The translations under genes and the position numbers were made by a program. The notes beneath the pieces are model-generated. The model had not been told where the DNA came from and searched no databases. It saw only the letters and a list, made by a program, of their open reading frames with translations. DNA of 64,000 nucleotides from Actinomycetospora soli (GTDB taxonomy: Bacteria; Actinomycetota; Actinomycetes; Mycobacteriales; Pseudonocardiaceae): positions 310,001 to 374,000 of the forward strand of contig NZ_JAJNDA010000002.1 in assembly GCF_021026295.1 (NCBI RefSeq), given 5' to 3'. This document shows, in pieces, positions 40,166 to 48,289 of this stretch (position 1 is its first letter; every line of letters starts with the position of its first letter).

Positions 40166-43100
40166 ACGCCCCGGCCCGGGGTCGAGCTCCGCTCCGCTGC
40201 GTCTCCCACCGACAGCTCGGACCCGTTCCAGCGGTAGTGCACGAGGGCGATCGCCTTCAGCTCCGGGTCGCGCAGCACCTCGGTGATGGCGAGCGCCGGG
40301 ACGCTCGGGTGCGTGCCCCACAGCCGCTCGGAGGTCACGACGAAGTCCACGTCGAGGTCCACGAGCAGGCCGAACAGCTTCGCGTGGTTGTCCTCGGAGA
40401 CCTTCGCGAACGCGTCGTCGAGCAGCACCAGCCGCGGGGCGCCGACGCCGTGCGGGTCGTGCGCCGCGGCGCTCGCGGCGGCGGCACTGGCCATCGGCAG
40501 CACCGTGACCAGCTTCTTCTCGCCCTCGCTCAACGTGGTCCGGCGCGTCAGCAGCTCGTCGTTGCGCCCCGGGCGGCGCAGGTAGATCCGCATCTCGTGC
40601 CAGGTCCGGTAGTCCAGGACCTCGGAGATCACCGAGCGGTACGACGCCTCCGGGTCCGCCGTGCGCGCCTGCTCGACGAGGCTCTTCACGGCCTCGCGGA
40701 CCTGGTCGTCCTCGTCGGGCGACCGCAGGTCGGGGTGCTTGCCCAGCAGCGCCAGCGCCGTCGCCGTCTCGGGCGCCAGGTCGCCGCGGGGCCGCCACTG
40801 CAGGCGGACGCCGATGCCCTGGCTCGACGTCACGCCGCGCAGGATGCGGTTCATCCGCTCCACGAGCTCGGACGCCGCGAACAGCGCGTCGGCCACCTCG
40901 CGGGCGATCCTGCCGTGCAGGAGGTTGCGCAGCGCCTGGTCCTGCTGCGCCGAGAGCAGGCTCGTCGCGCGCCGCCGCTGGACCGCGACGCGGTGCACCA
41001 TCTGCGCGAGCACCGCGCGGGTCGGCCCGGTGACGTGCACGGCGAGGGGCGTGCCGTCCGCCCCGCGCCGGGACTCGATGTCCCAACCCGACGCCAGGTG
41101 GTCGCGGGTCTCGCGCAGGGCCTTCTCCAGCGCGTCCTCGGTGACCTGACGACGCGGCGCCGCCAGCCGGGCGCGCAGGGCGTCGACCAGCTCCGCGGCG
41201 CCCTCGACGGTGTCCGGGGTGGCCGGGATCGGCTCCTCGGACCAGTCGACGGGACCGTCCGCGGCCCCGCCGTCCTCCCTCTCCGGGACGACCGGGTCGT
41301 TCGTCCCCGTCGAGGCGTCGGCCCGCTCCGCCGCGGCGAGCAGCCCCGGCACGTCGAGCGCCTCGACCAGACGCCCCCGGCCACCGACGGCCGCGGACTC
41401 CCGCTCGGCGAGCGTCTCCCGCGCCGACTCCACGCGCAGCTCCGCCTCGCGGAGGCCGACCGTCGCGGTCGTCTGCTCCTCGCGGGCCGCGTCGAGCCGG
41501 GTGGCGGTCTCCCGCAGGTGCGTGTCGAGCTCGCCGACCCGCGCGGCGATCTTCGCCGGTTCCTCCCCGAGGGCCGACTCGGCGGTGTCGAGCTCGGTCC
41601 GCAGCGACGCGGCGTGCCCCGCGGCGACGCGGTGGTCGGCGATGGCCGCGCCGAGGTCGGCGACCTCCCGCTCCCAGCCCGCGACCGCCTCGCGCCAGGA
41701 CCGCGCGCTGCGGCGGGCCCGTTCGACGGCCGCGTCGACGGCGGACAGCGCCCGCTCGGCGTCGGCGACCGCCTCCAGCAGGCCCTCGAGCCGCTCGGCG
41801 TCGGTCGACAGCCCGGCGTCCGCCGCCTCCTGCTGCAGGCGGGCCACGGCGTCGTCCGCCCGACGGCGGGCCTCGGCGGCCGCGGCGGCCCGCTCGGCGG
41901 AGCGGCCCTGCGCCTCCTGCGCGTACCGGGCGGCGCCGGTCGCGGCGACCACCGCGTCGTCGACGGTGCGCGTGCCCGGCAGCTCGCGGACGAGGCGGCG
42001 CAGCGTCTCGGCGTGCGCGTCGAGCGCCCCGGCCACCGTGCGGACGGCCACGAGGCGGGTCTCGGCGTCGTCGACCTGCGCCGCGAGCTCGGCCAGCCGG
42101 CGCGCCCGGGCCTGCTCCCGCGCGCCCGCGCCGACGTACTCGGCGGCGGGCTTCGTGTGCCGGCCCCGCAGCGGGCCCGCCCCGAACGACCCGTCCTCGG
42201 CGACCCAGAGGGCGTCGCCGGGCGTCGTCCCGATGCTGCCGAGGACCCCGGCGACGACCTCCACCGGCACCGCGCCGGTGTCGACCGGCACCAGCCGCGG
42301 CCCGGCCCCGGACCCGGCGGCACCCGGCGTCAGGAGGAGCTCGCCGTCGCCGCCGCGGACCCCGCCGTCTGGCTCGACCCGGGCCGCGAGCAGGCCCGAC
42401 GCCTCCAGCGCGGCCTCGAGCCCGGCGCGGCCGGCGTCGTCCAGGTCGTCGGCGAAGTCGACGAGCGACGCGAACAGCACCGCGTCGTCCACGCCGGTGT
42501 CGGTGCGCCAGGGCTCGCGGGGCAGCGGCAGCTCGCCCGCCGCCTCGACGCGGGCGTGCTCGGCGCGCAGCGCGCCCAGCTCGTCGTCCACCTCGCCGAC
42601 CCGCGCCGTGGCCCGGGCACGTGCGGCGGCCAGCGCCCCCGAGGCGTCGTCGGCCGCCCGGCGGGCGGCACCGACGAGGGCCTCCGCGTGCGCCCGCAGG
42701 TCGTCGACCGGCTCGGCGTCCGGCTCCCCGCCGGGGACCGGCAGCCACCCCGTCGGGCCGTCCGGCTCGGTCGCGGGCACGGCGGCGAGGTGGGCGGCCA
42801 GCCGCTCGCGCCAGGTCGCGACGGCCGTGACGTGCTCGTCGGCGGCGACGCGGGCGGCCCGGCGGGCGACGTCGGCCTGCTCGGCCGCCTCGGCGGCGCG
42901 CTCGCCCGCCTCGGCCGCCTCCACGCCGGCGCGGTCGGCGGCCGCGGTCTCCCGGTCGGCCGCGGCGGCGCGTTCCCGCAGCTCGCGCACGGTCGACCGG
43001 TGGGCACGCAGCCCGTCGGCGGCGGCCAGCAGCGCGGGCGGGAGGTCGTCGACGGGGTCGGTGTCGTCCTCCGGGACGTCCACGGTGGTGCCGCTCGCGG

Positions 43101-44325
43101 CGTCGTCCCGCGGCTCGGTGGCGAGGGTGGGCGGGTCCGGGAGCCGGACCGGCGCGGACGCGGCCCGGGCGGCCGTGGCCACGCCGCGCAGGTGGTCGGC
43201 GACACCGGCGAGGTCGGACTCGACCTGGCCCCGCGCGGCCGTCACGCTGCCGGCGGCGGTGGTCACGCGGGCGAGGGCGCGGCCGCGGACGGCGTCCAGG
43301 GTGCGCGCGGACTCGTCGGCCCGGACCAGCTCGTCGCGGCGGCGCAGGAGGTCGGCGTGCGCGGCGTACTCCGGCAGGCTCACCAGGCCCTGCCGCTCCG
43401 AGGAGGCACGGGCGTGCTCGTCGGCCAGCTCACCGACGGCGCGGACGGCGTCGTCGCGGGCGGTCGCCGCCCGCTGCGTCCCGGCCCGGTCGCGCTCCAC
43501 GCGCCGCTCGGCGGTCCGCGCGGCGTCGACGGCCGACGCCGCGCCCTCCACGGCCGTCATCAGCACCCGGCGGGCGTAGTCGGTGTAGACCTCGACGACC
43601 GCGTCGAGCGCCGTCGCCGTCGCCGCCAGGTCGGTGACGTTGCGGCGGTGGTCCTCCAGGTCCTCCAGCGGCTGGGCGGCGTCGTTCACCGCGTCCTCGG
43701 GCACCGGCGGCAGCGCCTCGCGCAGGGTGCGCGGCAGGTCGGTGTCGATGCGGTCGCCGACGCGCGGGTTCCGGACCTGGTGCAGCAGCCGGAAGTACGC
43801 CGTCGGGTCGGTGCCGCCGAAGAAGCGGCGGGCGATCTCCGCGCGGTACTCGGCGGTGGAGGTGAACACCTGCCCGCGGACGCCCAGCTCGGCGCGCAGC
43901 GCGTCGACCGAGAACGGGACGTCGGCCTCGGTGAGCCGGAAGTCGAGGCGGGCGCGGCGGTCGGTGGAGAACCACCAGGTCGTGACGCGGTCGGTCGACC
44001 GGTTGGCCCGGATCCCGCAGCCCACCGTCCGGTACTCGCCCCCGCGGACGAACTCGATCCACAGGTAGCCGGTGCGCTGCGTGTCGTCGTTGTCGGAGAG
44101 CATCCAGGAGCGCAGCACGCCGCGCTGCTCCCCGGCCGCGTCGATCTTGCGGACGTCGGCCTCGAGCAGGAACGGCAGCAGCATGTTCATCGCCGTCGAC
44201 TTGCCCGAGCCGTTCACGCCGCGCAGCAGCAGGCGGCCGCCGCCGAACTCCAGCACCTCGTCCTGGTACTGGTAGACGTTCAGGATCCCGGCGCGCGAGG
44301 GCTGCCAGCGGGCGGGGGAATCCAC
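40162..44325 (-). CDS. jetC: Wadjet SMC-like ATPase JetC (TIGR02680 type)
   Basis: This 1387-residue SMC/MukB-like motor starts with RWQPSRAGILNVYQYQDE (about residues 6-23) and Walker A GVNGSGKST at residues 36-44. Long Ala/Glu/Arg-rich coiled coils fill about residues 240-1150. The ABC signature LSEGEKK (about residue 1262) and Walker B LVLLDDAF (about residue 1297) with SERLWGTHP follow. It would form the loop-extruding core that recognises plasmids. Length is typical. It is the first gene; GTG 44325 follows a -10-like TACCCT by seven bases (leaderless). The extreme C-terminus carries the recB-type repeat (GDAAERSST). Confidence 0.9.
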   Translation of the reverse strand: MDSPARWQPSRAGILNVYQYQDEVLEFGGGRLLLRGVNGSGKSTAMNMLLPFLLEADVRKIDAAGEQRGVLRSWMLSDNDDTQRTGYLWIEFVRGGEYRTVGCGIRANRSTDRVTTWWFSTDRRARLDFRLTEADVPFSVDALRAELGVRGQVFTSTAEYRAEIARRFFGGTDPTAYFRLLHQVRNPRVGDRIDTDLPRTLREALPPVPEDAVNDAAQPLEDLEDHRRNVTDLAATATALDAVVEVYTDYARRVLMTAVEGAASAVDAARTAERRVERDRAGTQRAATARDDAVRAVGELADEHARASSERQGLVSLPEYAAHADLLRRRDELVRADESARTLDAVRGRALARVTTAAGSVTAARGQVESDLAGVADHLRGVATAARAASAPVRLPDPPTLATEPRDDAASGTTVDVPEDDTDPVDDLPPALLAAADGLRAHRSTVRELRERAAAADRETAAADRAGVEAAEAGERAAEAAEQADVARRAARVAADEHVTAVATWRERLAAHLAAVPATEPDGPTGWLPVPGGEPDAEPVDDLRAHAEALVGAARRAADDASGALAAARARATARVGEVDDELGALRAEHARVEAAGELPLPREPWRTDTGVDDAVLFASLVDFADDLDDAGRAGLEAALEASGLLAARVEPDGGVRGGDGELLLTPGAAGSGAGPRLVPVDTGAVPVEVVAGVLGSIGTTPGDALWVAEDGSFGAGPLRGRHTKPAAEYVGAGAREQARARRLAELAAQVDDAETRLVAVRTVAGALDAHAETLRRLVRELPGTRTVDDAVVAATGAARYAQEAQGRSAERAAAAAEARRRADDAVARLQQEAADAGLSTDAERLEGLLEAVADAERALSAVDAAVERARRSARSWREAVAGWEREVADLGAAIADHRVAAGHAASLRTELDTAESALGEEPAKIAARVGELDTHLRETATRLDAAREEQTTATVGLREAELRVESARETLAERESAAVGGRGRLVEALDVPGLLAAAERADASTGTNDPVVPEREDGGAADGPVDWSEEPIPATPDTVEGAAELVDALRARLAAPRRQVTEDALEKALRETRDHLASGWDIESRRGADGTPLAVHVTGPTRAVLAQMVHRVAVQRRRATSLLSAQQDQALRNLLHGRIAREVADALFAASELVERMNRILRGVTSSQGIGVRLQWRPRGDLAPETATALALLGKHPDLRSPDEDDQVREAVKSLVEQARTADPEASYRSVISEVLDYRTWHEMRIYLRRPGRNDELLTRRTTLSEGEKKLVTVLPMASAAAASAAAHDPHGVGAPRLVLLDDAFAKVSEDNHAKLFGLLVDLDVDFVVTSERLWGTHPSVPALAITEVLRDPELKAIALVHYRWNGSELSVGDAAERSSTPGRGV
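40180..40207. repeat. Diverged copy of the recB-type repeat core at the end of jetC
   Basis: The sequence differs from the core at 38673-38699 by one base in the first 26 (CTCCGCTC for CTCCGCTG). It encodes GDAAERSST in jetC, the same frame as in recB. Confidence 0.8.
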
Positions 44326-44332
44326 CCGGAGG

Positions 44333-44338
44333 AGGGTA
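44333..44338 (-). promoter_or_regulatory. -10 box of the Wadjet operon (leaderless)
   Basis: TACCCT on the minus strand, seven bases before the jetC GTG at 44325. It lies in the 24 bases between jetC and the stop codon of the upstream phosphotransferase gene, so it is the likely dedicated promoter. Confidence 0.5.
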
Positions 44339-44349
44339 CGGAACCGCTC

Positions 44350-45318
44350 TCAGGCCGCCGCGAAGGGCGACGGGTCGTCCCACCGCGCGAGGGTCTCGCG
44401 GGCCGCGCCGGCGAGCGGGTGGTCGGGGCCGGCGTCGCCGACGGCGCGCTGCCAGGTCAGGGCGCGGGCGACGACGGCCGCCCGGCAGGCGAGCTCGCAG
44501 GTGGCGACCAGCTCGGCGTGCGGGGCGAGGTCGGCGAACACGTCGAGGTAGGCGTCCCGGGCGGTGTGGACCACGGGCTCGTCGGGCTCCACGCCGAGCG
44601 TGCGGGCCAGCCCGCCGAGCCCGACGAGCATGCTCGCGAAGGGGTGCGCGACGACCGCGTCGCCCCAGTCGTAGAACCGCCCGGAAGCGAGCACGTTCCC
44701 CGGGTGCAGGTCCTGGTGGTCGACCGTGACGAGGTCCGCGGCCGGGGCGTCCGCCAGCCGGGCGGCCCACCCGGCGACGGCGGCCCGGCAGGACCCGCCG
44801 TCGGGAAGGCCCGTGACCGCCACCGCCTCGGCGCAGCGTGCGTCGAGGGCCTCCGGGGCGGCGTCCGGCACGCCGAGCGCGAGCATCTCGGCCCGCCGCG
44901 GCGCCATCGCCCGCTGCAGCCGGCCGTAGCGGGCGAGCGCCCCGGCCAGGGCCGGACCGAGCTGCGGGCGCGGGGCGTCGGCGAGCGTCGGCCCGCCGTC
45001 GGGGAGCAGGAGCAGGCCGCGCGCCTCGTCGTGCGCGAGCGGCACGAGCACCGCGTCGGGGGCCGTCGCGACGAGCAGTCGGTAGAGCCCGACCTCGGCG
45101 CGCGTCCGCGGGGTGGTGACCTTCAGCCAGACCGGGCCCGCGGCCGTGGGGAGGCGCAGCACCGACGCCCACGACCGCTCGCGCGCGTCCGGCGGCCCGG
45201 TCCGCCGCACATGCCCGTCGGCCCAGGCGAGCTCGGCGGCGAACCGCACCTCCACGGATCCGCCGGGCACGACGACGGGTTCACCGTCCTCGGAGGAGAC
45301 CCGCACCACGTGACCCAT
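44350..45318 (-). CDS. Aminoglycoside phosphotransferase-fold protein
   Basis: The 322-residue product has a protein-kinase-like fold of the APH family: WLKVTTPRTRAEVGLYRLL with the ATP-binding Lys (about residue 66), catalytic loop VDHQDLHPGNVL (about residues 198-209) and metal-binding FYDWGDAV (about residues 214-221). These residues are intact, so kinase activity is likely, but APH-fold enzymes act on many small molecules and no resistance role can be read from sequence. It lies 24 bases upstream of jetC on the same strand; it is not a known Wadjet part. Start ATG 45318 is divergent from yaaA. Confidence 0.8.
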   Translation of the reverse strand: MGHVVRVSSEDGEPVVVPGGSVEVRFAAELAWADGHVRRTGPPDARERSWASVLRLPTAAGPVWLKVTTPRTRAEVGLYRLLVATAPDAVLVPLAHDEARGLLLLPDGGPTLADAPRPQLGPALAGALARYGRLQRAMAPRRAEMLALGVPDAAPEALDARCAEAVAVTGLPDGGSCRAAVAGWAARLADAPAADLVTVDHQDLHPGNVLASGRFYDWGDAVVAHPFASMLVGLGGLARTLGVEPDEPVVHTARDAYLDVFADLAPHAELVATCELACRAAVVARALTWQRAVGDAGPDHPLAGAARETLARWDDPSPFAAA

Positions 45319-45355
45319 CGGTCTCCTCCTCGTCGTCGAGGGGAATCATGCCCGC

Positions 45356-46087
45356 GTGCTCGTCGTCCTCCCACCCTCCGAGACGAAGGCGGCCGGGGGA
45401 CGCGGCGCGCCGCTGGACCTCGACGCCCTGTCCTTCCCCGCGCTCACCGCCACCCGCGCCGCCCTGGTCGACGACGTGGTCGCGCTCGCCGACGACGTCC
45501 CCGCCGCCCGCGCGGCGCTCGGGGTCAGCGAACGCCAGGACGACGAGATCGAGCGCAACGCCGCGCTCCGCGCCTCCCGCACCGCGCCGGCGCTGCGCCG
45601 CTACACCGGCGTGCTCTACGACGCGCTCGACGCCGGGTCCCTGACGCCGGGTGCCCGCCGCCGGATCGCGGTGTGCTCGGCGCTGTTCGGCCTCGTCATG
45701 GGGACCGACCCGATCCCCGCCTACCGGCTCTCCGCCGACTCCGCGCTGCCCGGACGCGGCGGCCTGCGCACGGTCTGGCGCCCGGTGCTCGGCCCCGTCC
45801 TCGCCGATCTCGACGAACACGTGGTCGACCTGCGCTCGGGGGGCTACATGGCCCTCGCCCCCGCACCCGGGGCGACGACGCTGGACGTGGTCTCCGAGGC
45901 CGACGACGGGTCACGCAGCACGGTCAGCCACGCGAACAAGTCGTTCAAGGGCCGCGCCGCGCGCCTGCTCGCCTCCACCCGCCGTCGCCCGAAGGACACC
46001 GGCGGCGTCCTGGCCGTCCTCGCCGACGCCGGGCTGCGCGTGGAGCAGGCCGACGAGACGTCGCTGCTGCTGGTCGTGCCGCGCTGA
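45356..46087 (+). CDS. yaaA: YaaA-family peroxide-stress protein
   Basis: The 243-residue product matches the YaaA (DUF328) family: it starts LVVLPPSETKA, has RYTGVLYDALD (about residues 82-92), the central VCSALFGLVMGTDPIPAYRLSADSALPG (about residues 108-135) and the C-terminal SHANKSFKGRAARLL. YaaA binds DNA and lowers intracellular iron under peroxide stress in E. coli. GTG 45356 is preceded at six bases by AATCAT, a plausible -10 of a leaderless mRNA. It is monocistronic and followed by a 23-base inverted repeat shared with other sites in the window. Confidence 0.88.
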   Translation: MLVVLPPSETKAAGGRGAPLDLDALSFPALTATRAALVDDVVALADDVPAARAALGVSERQDDEIERNAALRASRTAPALRRYTGVLYDALDAGSLTPGARRRIAVCSALFGLVMGTDPIPAYRLSADSALPGRGGLRTVWRPVLGPVLADLDEHVVDLRSGGYMALAPAPGATTLDVVSEADDGSRSTVSHANKSFKGRAARLLASTRRRPKDTGGVLAVLADAGLRVEQADETSLLLVVPR

Positions 46088-46101
46088 CGGGCTCCCCCTT
46101 C

Positions 46102-46158
46102 GTGGCAGGAAAGCGTCGTTGCTGCCACAGGACGACAGCAACGACGCTTTCCTGCCAC
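46102..46158. repeat. Interspersed repeat as 23-base inverted repeat between convergent genes
   Basis: The arms 46102-46124 and 46136-46158 are perfect reverse complements with an 11-base spacer. The right arm equals the core of the elements at 37415-37455 and 61127-61166. Between yaaA and a convergent gene it should act as a bidirectional terminator. Confidence 0.9.
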
Positions 46159-46168
46159 CGGGGGTCGC

Positions 46169-46978
46169 TCAGGAACGCAGCTCCGCGAGGACGGCGTCGG
46201 TGAACGGCGGCCAGGCCTCCTTGGACCAGTCGCCGAAGTCGCGGTCGGTGAGCGCCACGCAGGCGGCGCGGGCGTCCGGGTCGACCCACAGGAACGTGCC
46301 GGACTGCCCGAAGTGCCCGAACGTCGCCGGTGAGCTGTCGACCCCGGTCCAGTGCGGCGACTTGTGGTCGCGCAGCTCGAAGCCGAGCCCCCAGTCGTTG
46401 GGCTTCTGGTGGCCGAGCCCGGGCAGCACGCCGGTGAGGCCGGGGAACTGCACCGACGTCGCCTCGGCGAGGGTCTCGGGTGCGAGCAGCGTCGGGGTGA
46501 GCAGCTCGCGGGCGAGCAGCACGAGGTCGTCGACGGTGGACGTGGCGCCGTGGCCGGCCGAGCCCTCGAGCGTCGTCGACCCCATGCCCAGCGGCTCGCA
46601 CACCGCCTCGTGCAGGTAGTCCGGGAAGTCGATGCCGGTGGAGGCCGCGACGTGGTCGGCCAGCACCTCGAAGCCCGCCGAGGAGTAGAGCCGCCGCGTC
46701 CCGGGTGCGGCCATCGCCTTCTGCTCGTTGAACGCGAGGCCCGAGGTGTGGGCCAGCAGGTGGCGGACCGTCGAGCCCTCGGGCCCGGCCGGGTCGTCGA
46801 GGGAGATCGCCTCCTCCTCGACCGCGAGGAGCACCGCCACCGCCACGAGCGGCTTCGTCACCGACGCCAGCCGGAAGCGGCGGTCGGTGGGGCCGTGGGT
46901 GGCGGTGTCTCCGGCGGTCACCACCGCCGCCGCCACGTGCTCGACCGGCCAGTCGTCCACCCGCGCGAGGCTCTCCAC
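46169..46978 (-). CDS. Class C beta-lactamase-fold serine hydrolase
   Basis: The 269-residue product has the SxxK motif as SVTK (about residues 39-42), YSS at the YxN position (about residue 98) and HFGQSG at the HxG position (about residue 225), with HLLAHTSGLAF typical of this family. There is no signal peptide, so it is probably a cytosolic esterase or peptidase, not a resistance enzyme. It is shorter than typical class C proteins (about 350). A TAGGGT hexamer at 46987-46992 lies eight bases before the GTG start. Confidence 0.82.
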   Translation of the reverse strand: MESLARVDDWPVEHVAAAVVTAGDTATHGPTDRRFRLASVTKPLVAVAVLLAVEEEAISLDDPAGPEGSTVRHLLAHTSGLAFNEQKAMAAPGTRRLYSSAGFEVLADHVAASTGIDFPDYLHEAVCEPLGMGSTTLEGSAGHGATSTVDDLVLLARELLTPTLLAPETLAEATSVQFPGLTGVLPGLGHQKPNDWGLGFELRDHKSPHWTGVDSSPATFGHFGQSGTFLWVDPDARAACVALTDRDFGDWSKEAWPPFTDAVLAELRS

Positions 46979-47085
46979 GGCGGAGGACCCTAGTTCCCGA
47001 CGTCGGGTCGGTGCCGGTCCACGGTGCCGCCTCTCCTGTCACCGGATGGACGCCGTGACGCATGGCCGGAACCGGGAGGTGCCCC

Positions 47086-48162
47086 TCAGACCAGGACCTC
47101 GCGCAGCGCCCCCACCGCGTCGTCGAGCACCGCGCGGGCCGCCGCGTAGCCGAAGGGCTGGTTCGAGAGCACGGCCACGACGAAGCGGCCCTCCGGGTCG
47201 AGCACCCCGGCGCTGTGCAGGTCGACCGAGCTCTGCAGGCAGCACAGCCAGCCCTGCTTCGCCGCGACCCCGCGCTGCTCCGGGGCGAGCAGGCCGAACG
47301 CCTGGTCGAACCCGTCGGACGCGGTCGCCGGGGCGGCGGACATCGCGCCGAGCACGAGGTCGCGGTCGGCGGGTGCCATCGTCTCGAGGACGTGCCGGAA
47401 CACCGTCGTCATGTCGCGGGCGGAGAGCTGCACCTCGCCCCACTGCGACGGGTCGGCGGGCACCTCGGTGTCCTCGAGCCCGAGCCGCTCGATGACCCGC
47501 GTGATGCCGGACTGCCCGCCGAAGCGGGTCCAGAGGGCGTTCATGGCCGGGTCGTCGCTGGGCCCGAGCGCGGCGCGGACGAGGCGCCGGTCCGCGGCCG
47601 TCACCGGCACCCGGCCCGCCGCGCCCCGGTCGAGGAGGTCGACGGCGGTGAGGAGCTTGGACAGCGACGCCGAGTTCATGGCGTCGTCGGCCTCGTCGTT
47701 CAGCGCGAGCGCCCCGGTGGTGCGGTCCAGCACGGCGATCCCGACGTCCGCGCCGCGGCGGGTGACGGTGGCGTCCGCCGCCTCGACCGCGGCCTGCACC
47801 GGCGAGGACTGCGGGGCCGGCGCGGGGACGGGCACCGGGTCCGGGGCGCGGGAGGGCGCCGCCACCGGCGTCGGCGACGGCGCCACCTGCTCGGTCTCCA
47901 CCGGCGGGTCGAGCAGCCCGACGAGCAGCGGCCCGCCGAGGGCGAGGACCACCAGCAGGGTGGTGCCGAGCAGCGCCCGCCGGGACCGGGCGTACCCGGG
48001 TGTCCGCGACGGCCGCAGCAGGCCCCGGCGGCGCGCCGGCGCGGCACGGTGCCCGAGCCGCTCGGTCCGCCCGCGTGCCGCCACCCGACGATGATGCGCA
48101 CCCGCGTGTGCCGCCCCGGTGACGGACCGGGCGGAACGTGACGGATCGGACAGCAGGGTCAT
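47086..48162 (-). CDS. Membrane-anchored class A beta-lactamase/D,D-peptidase-like serine hydrolase
   Basis: The 358-residue product has a basic cytosolic N-terminus, one membrane helix (about residues 63-86), a Pro-rich linker (about 88-122) and an extracytoplasmic beta-lactamase-like domain with SLSK (SxxK, about residue 168) and KQGW in place of KTG (about residue 305). The replaced Thr and absence of a clear class A Glu suggest a cell-wall peptidase-like or non-catalytic role, not antibiotic hydrolysis (inference). Similar domains occur in mycobacterial lipoproteins. It is divergent from the exchanger gene, 127 bases apart. Confidence 0.78.
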   Translation of the reverse strand: MTLLSDPSRSARSVTGAAHAGAHHRRVAARGRTERLGHRAAPARRRGLLRPSRTPGYARSRRALLGTTLLVVLALGGPLLVGLLDPPVETEQVAPSPTPVAAPSRAPDPVPVPAPAPQSSPVQAAVEAADATVTRRGADVGIAVLDRTTGALALNDEADDAMNSASLSKLLTAVDLLDRGAAGRVPVTAADRRLVRAALGPSDDPAMNALWTRFGGQSGITRVIERLGLEDTEVPADPSQWGEVQLSARDMTTVFRHVLETMAPADRDLVLGAMSAAPATASDGFDQAFGLLAPEQRGVAAKQGWLCCLQSSVDLHSAGVLDPEGRFVVAVLSNQPFGYAAARAVLDDAVGALREVLV

Positions 48163-48276
48163 CGGGATGCTCTGAACGGTCGGGGGCGGCCACGATCACG
48201 GTGCCGCACGGCGATCCGCGGCCGGACACCGGGGGTGATCCGGCGATTCCGGGGGGTGGAGCACCGCCGACTCGGG

Positions 48277-48282
48277 TAGGGA
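48277..48282 (+). promoter_or_regulatory. -10 box of the exchanger gene (leaderless)
   Basis: TAGGGA followed seven bases later by ATG 48290, with no ribosome site between, indicates a leaderless mRNA. Confidence 0.45.
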
Positions 48283-48289
48283 TTCGGAC

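Noticed and set aside
44350-45318. APH-fold gene as an antibiotic-resistance determinant or fifth Jet gene
   Set aside because: The fold is shared by many small-molecule kinases, no resistance context exists, and no such subunit is known in Wadjet.
46102-46158. 23-base inverted repeat as insertion-sequence ends
   Set aside because: Only 11 bases separate the arms and no transposase is present; a terminator or REP-type element explains it better.
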